Shown here: positions 5,965 to 8,180 of the stretch, in pieces | Numbering within the stretch: position 1 is the stretch's first letter | Layout: the number at the start of each line of letters is the position of its first letter | NCBI GenBank assembly: GCA_937889655.1 | Contig: CALBZG010000041.1 | Span: 1 to 8,180 of the forward strand | Length of the DNA stretch: 8,180 nucleotides | Direction of reading: 5' to 3' | From: an uncultured Clostridia bacterium | GTDB taxonomy: Bacteria > Bacillota > Clostridia > Peptostreptococcales > Anaerovoracaceae | Translations under genes and position numbers: made by a program | The notes under the pieces: generated by a model | Told to the model about the DNA's origin: nothing | Databases searched by the model: none | Seen by the model: only the letters and a program-made list of their open reading frames with translations

Positions 5965-8180
5965 TACTCTTTTAATCTCTTCCATGGTAAAGCATTCTAT
6001 CGTATCGCCCTCTTTAATGTCGTTATAGTTCTCAATACCTATGCCGCATTCAAAGCCGTCGCGAACTTCTTTTACGTCATCCTTCATCCTTTTCAGAGAG
6101 GATATTTTGCCTTCATGGATCACGATACCGTCGCGGACAAGTCTGATTTTTTCGTTCCTAACCACCTTGCCCTCAGTGATGTAAGCACCTGCAATTATTC
6201 CAATGCCCGGCACCTTGAAGGTTTCCCTTACAACAGCCTTGCCTAGCACGACCTCTTTGAATATAGGATCGAGCATACCCTTCATCGCAGCTTCAACTTC
6301 TTCGATCAGATTATAAATGACTCTATAGCATCTGATTTCGATATTTTCTCTTTCAGCCTGCAACGTGATTTCTGTCGAAGGTCTGACATTGAATCCAATG
6401 ACGACCGCTCCGACAGCGCCTGCAAGCATGATGTCCGACTCAGTGATCGTTCCGACATTAGAATGTACTATGTTGGTTCTTATATTTTCCGTCTTCAATT
6501 TCTCAAGAGATGTTCTGACAGCGTCAACCGAGCCCTGCACATCCCCTTTGATGATGAGGTTCAATTCCTTGATCTCGCCTTCTTTCATCTGGCTGAAAAG
6601 CTTTTCCAGACTTGTACTTGCATTTCTTGCGAGAACTTCTTCACGAACCTTGGCCTTCCTGTTAGCGGCAATTTCCTTAGCTTTCGCCAGGTCATTGACG
6701 ACGTAGAATTCATCCCCTGCTTCCGGCACTTCTGTCAGCCCCAGTATCTCCACCGCGGTTGCAGGGCCAGCTTTTTTGATGGTGCCGCCTTTAAAATTGG
6801 TCATCAATCTAATTTTACCTGCGCTTGTTCCTGCAACAACAGATTGACCTGTCTGCAAGGTTCCATTCAGTACCAGCAGTGTAGCCACAGGGCCCTTTGA
6901 CTTGTCCAGTCTCGCTTCAATGACAGATCCGGATGCCAGCCTGTTCGGATTGGCCTGAAGACCCAGCATTTCCGCCTGCAGTAATATCATTTCCAGGAGA
7001 TTCATTATACCCTCTCCCGATTTGGCTGATACTGGAACGGATATAACGTCGCCGCCCCAATCTTCTACCAGAACTCCCTTGCTGGCCAGATCATTCTTAA
7101 CTTTTTCAATGTCCGCAGCCGGTTTGTCCATTTTGTTGATGGCAACGATGATCGGTACGCCAGCTGCTTTCGCATGGCTGATGGATTCAAGAGTCTGCGG
7201 CATAACGCTATCGTCTGCAGCTACGACCAGCACTGCGATATCCGTAATATGCGCTCCTCTTGCTCTCATGGCTGTGAAAGCTTCATGTCCCGGCGTATCC
7301 AGGAATACTATTTTCTGTCCATTTACCACAACTTCCGAAGCACCGATATGTTGAGTGATCCCACCGGATTCCGAAGCTGTAACGTTCGTCTTTCTTATAG
7401 CATCCAGCAGAGATGTTTTACCATGGTCAACATGTCCCATGACAGTGATGATCGGAGGTCTCGGTTTCAGGTCTTCATCTTTATCCTTGAAGTTCTCGAT
7501 ACCTTCTTCAACGATTTCTTCCTCAACTCTTCCGATCACTACGCTAATTCCCAGATCTTCTGCCAGGAGGAGCACAGTGTCTTCATCGAGGTTCTGATTG
7601 AGCGTCGCCATAATGCCAAGCTTCATCAGATTCATGATGACTTTTGATGTAGGAACTTCTATTTGTTCACAAAAGCCTGCCACTGTAATAGGAACATTGA
7701 TAACGATGGTCCCTTCAGGGAGCTCTGCAACGTTGATTTCAGGCTCGATCTCTTTTGACTGCTTTATATGTTTTTTCGGCTTCGGTGCTTTTTCAAGTGA
7801 TAATTGCTTATATGTGCCTGGCTGCAGCCTCTTGCTTGGACCGCTTTCGAGCTTTGCAAATTTATCTTTTTCCTTGCCAACATGGGCTTTGCTTCTATCG
7901 TCCTTCTTCTGAATAGGTTTTGCCGCAACTACAGGAGCGGCTGATTCAGCTTTTGGCTTTCTGTCGCCATAGCCCTGGCCTTGTGGTCTAGGTCCTTGAG
8001 GCCTTCTGTCGCCATAGCCCTGGCCCTGCCCTGTACCCTGGCCGGAGCCTTGAGGCCTTGGCCCTTGAGGTCTTCTGTCGCCATAGCTCTGACCCTGGCC
8101 TGAGCCTTGAGGTCTTCTGTCGCCATAGCTCTGACCCTGGCCTGTACCCTGAGGCTTTCTGTCGCCATAGCTCTGACCCT
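5962..8180 (-). CDS. infB: Translation initiation factor IF-2, 5' end outside window
   Basis: IF2 is the GTPase that brings fMet-tRNA to the 30S P site and promotes subunit joining. The frame is open to the right edge, giving 738 visible residues. Visible residues 1-76 are a Gly/Gln/Arg-rich repeat, about 77-150 a Lys-rich charged linker, and about 150-217 the IF2 N domain (PITVAGFCEQIEVP...IMATLNQ). The GTPase domain has G1 GHVDHGKT (7437-7414), the GGITQHIGA switch I, G3 DTPGH (7299-7285), G4 NKMD (7137-7126) and G5 SAKSGEG (7029-7009). Beta-barrel domain II (KGPVATLLVLNG) follows, then domain III (KGDVQGSVDAV) and the C-terminal fMet-tRNA-binding barrel (VPGIGIIAGAYITEGKV to the end). The GTG at 7683 (VAGFCEQ) is not the start: it lies inside the IF2 N domain and the frame continues upstream without a stop. 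The true start lies beyond 8180. It heads the rbfA-nrnA-truB-ribF chain. Confidence 0.97.
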   Translation of the reverse strand, partial: GQSYGDRKPQGTGQGQSYGDRRPQGSGQGQSYGDRRPQGPRPQGSGQGTGQGQGYGDRRPQGPRPQGQGYGDRKPKAESAAPVVAAKPIQKKDDRSKAHVGKEKDKFAKLESGPSKRLQPGTYKQLSLEKAPKPKKHIKQSKEIEPEINVAELPEGTIVINVPITVAGFCEQIEVPTSKVIMNLMKLGIMATLNQNLDEDTVLLLAEDLGISVVIGRVEEEIVEEGIENFKDKDEDLKPRPPIITVMGHVDHGKTSLLDAIRKTNVTASESGGITQHIGASEVVVNGQKIVFLDTPGHEAFTAMRARGAHITDIAVLVVAADDSVMPQTLESISHAKAAGVPIIVAINKMDKPAADIEKVKNDLASKGVLVEDWGGDVISVPVSAKSGEGIMNLLEMILLQAEMLGLQANPNRLASGSVIEARLDKSKGPVATLLVLNGTLQTGQSVVAGTSAGKIRLMTNFKGGTIKKAGPATAVEILGLTEVPEAGDEFYVVNDLAKAKEIAANRKAKVREEVLARNASTSLEKLFSQMKEGEIKELNLIIKGDVQGSVDAVRTSLEKLKTENIRTNIVHSNVGTITESDIMLAGAVGAVVIGFNVRPSTEITLQAERENIEIRCYRVIYNLIEEVEAAMKGMLDPIFKEVVLGKAVVRETFKVPGIGIIAGAYITEGKVVRNEKIRLVRDGIVIHEGKISSLKRMKDDVKEVRDGFECGIGIENYNDIKEGDTIECFTMEEIKRV
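7951..8178 (-). repeat. Tandem GQ(S/G)YGDR(R/K)P(Q/K) coding repeats in IF2
   Basis: Five copies are visible in the infB frame, starting at 8178, 8136, 8094, 8025 and 7980, so the periods are 42, 42, 69 and 45 nt (14, 14, 23 and 15 residues). The first three share the core GQSYGDR(R/K)PQG, the last two have GQGYGDR. The spacers are GTGQ, GSGQ or the longer GPRPQGSGQGTGQ. All periods are multiples of three, so copy number can change without breaking the frame. The array continues past the window edge. The low-complexity composition predicts disorder. Confidence 0.9.

Noticed and set aside
7174..7647. 157-codon and neighbouring plus-strand open frames opposite infB
   Set aside because: They are antisense shadows of the IF2 GTPase domain; composition and lack of a ribosome binding site do not support coding.
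5962..7683. IF2 beginning at the GTG at 7683
   Set aside because: The GTG encodes the valine of ITVAGFCEQ inside the conserved IF2 N domain, and the same frame continues without a stop to the window edge.
7929..8168. A 79-codon open frame with repeated MATE(D/S)LK units on the minus strand
   Set aside because: It is out of frame with infB and open only because the infB repeats have periods divisible by three and lack stops in that frame. Each copy places an out-of-frame ATG inside the codons for Tyr-Gly. No Shine-Dalgarno was seen, and IF2 explains the region.

Overview
The window is a stretch of bacterial chromosome carrying the classic translation and RNA-metabolism cluster of Gram-positive bacteria, with every gene on the minus strand. 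In the direction of transcription (right to left) the order is infB (5' end outside the window), rbfA, nrnA, truB, ribF, rpsO and pnp, closed by a strong intrinsic terminator near position 52-77. Gene order, strong AGGAGG-type Shine-Dalgarno sequences, an oligoribonuclease of the DHH/NrnA type inside the cluster, and the clostridial look of the proteins point to the class Clostridia (Bacillota). A family-level placement, perhaps near Anaerovoracaceae or Peptostreptococcaceae, is only a guess.

Region by region: 5962-8180 is IF2 without its true N-terminus. The part at the right edge (7951-8178) is a tandem Gly/Gln/Tyr/Arg-rich low-complexity repeat, followed by a charged linker, the IF2 N domain, the GTPase core and the C-terminal tRNA-binding part. 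From 5962 down to 3629 rbfA, nrnA and truB follow with 8-nt spacing or overlaps of 11 and 4 nt, and ribF overlaps truB by 14 nt, so infB-rbfA-nrnA-truB-ribF looks like one translationally coupled message. Right after the ribF stop lies a near-consensus sigma-A promoter (2687-2715), a structured leader of about 88 nt, then rpsO. A GC-rich hairpin follows rpsO (2282-2309), then a 70-nt pnp leader whose Shine-Dalgarno lies in the loop of a perfect 8-bp hairpin, then pnp and its terminator. Positions 1-51 lie downstream of the terminator and hold no recognisable gene.

The genes serve ribosome building and use (IF2, RbfA, S15), tRNA modification (TruB), flavin cofactor synthesis (RibF) and RNA turnover (PNPase for long RNA, NrnA for the leftover di- to pentanucleotides). 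I see no mobile element, CRISPR array, defence system or foreign gene. The most interesting signals are regulatory: the rpsO leader with a possible Shine-Dalgarno pseudoknot, the Shine-Dalgarno hairpin of pnp, and the repeat-rich N-terminus of IF2. I do not see a new multi-gene system.
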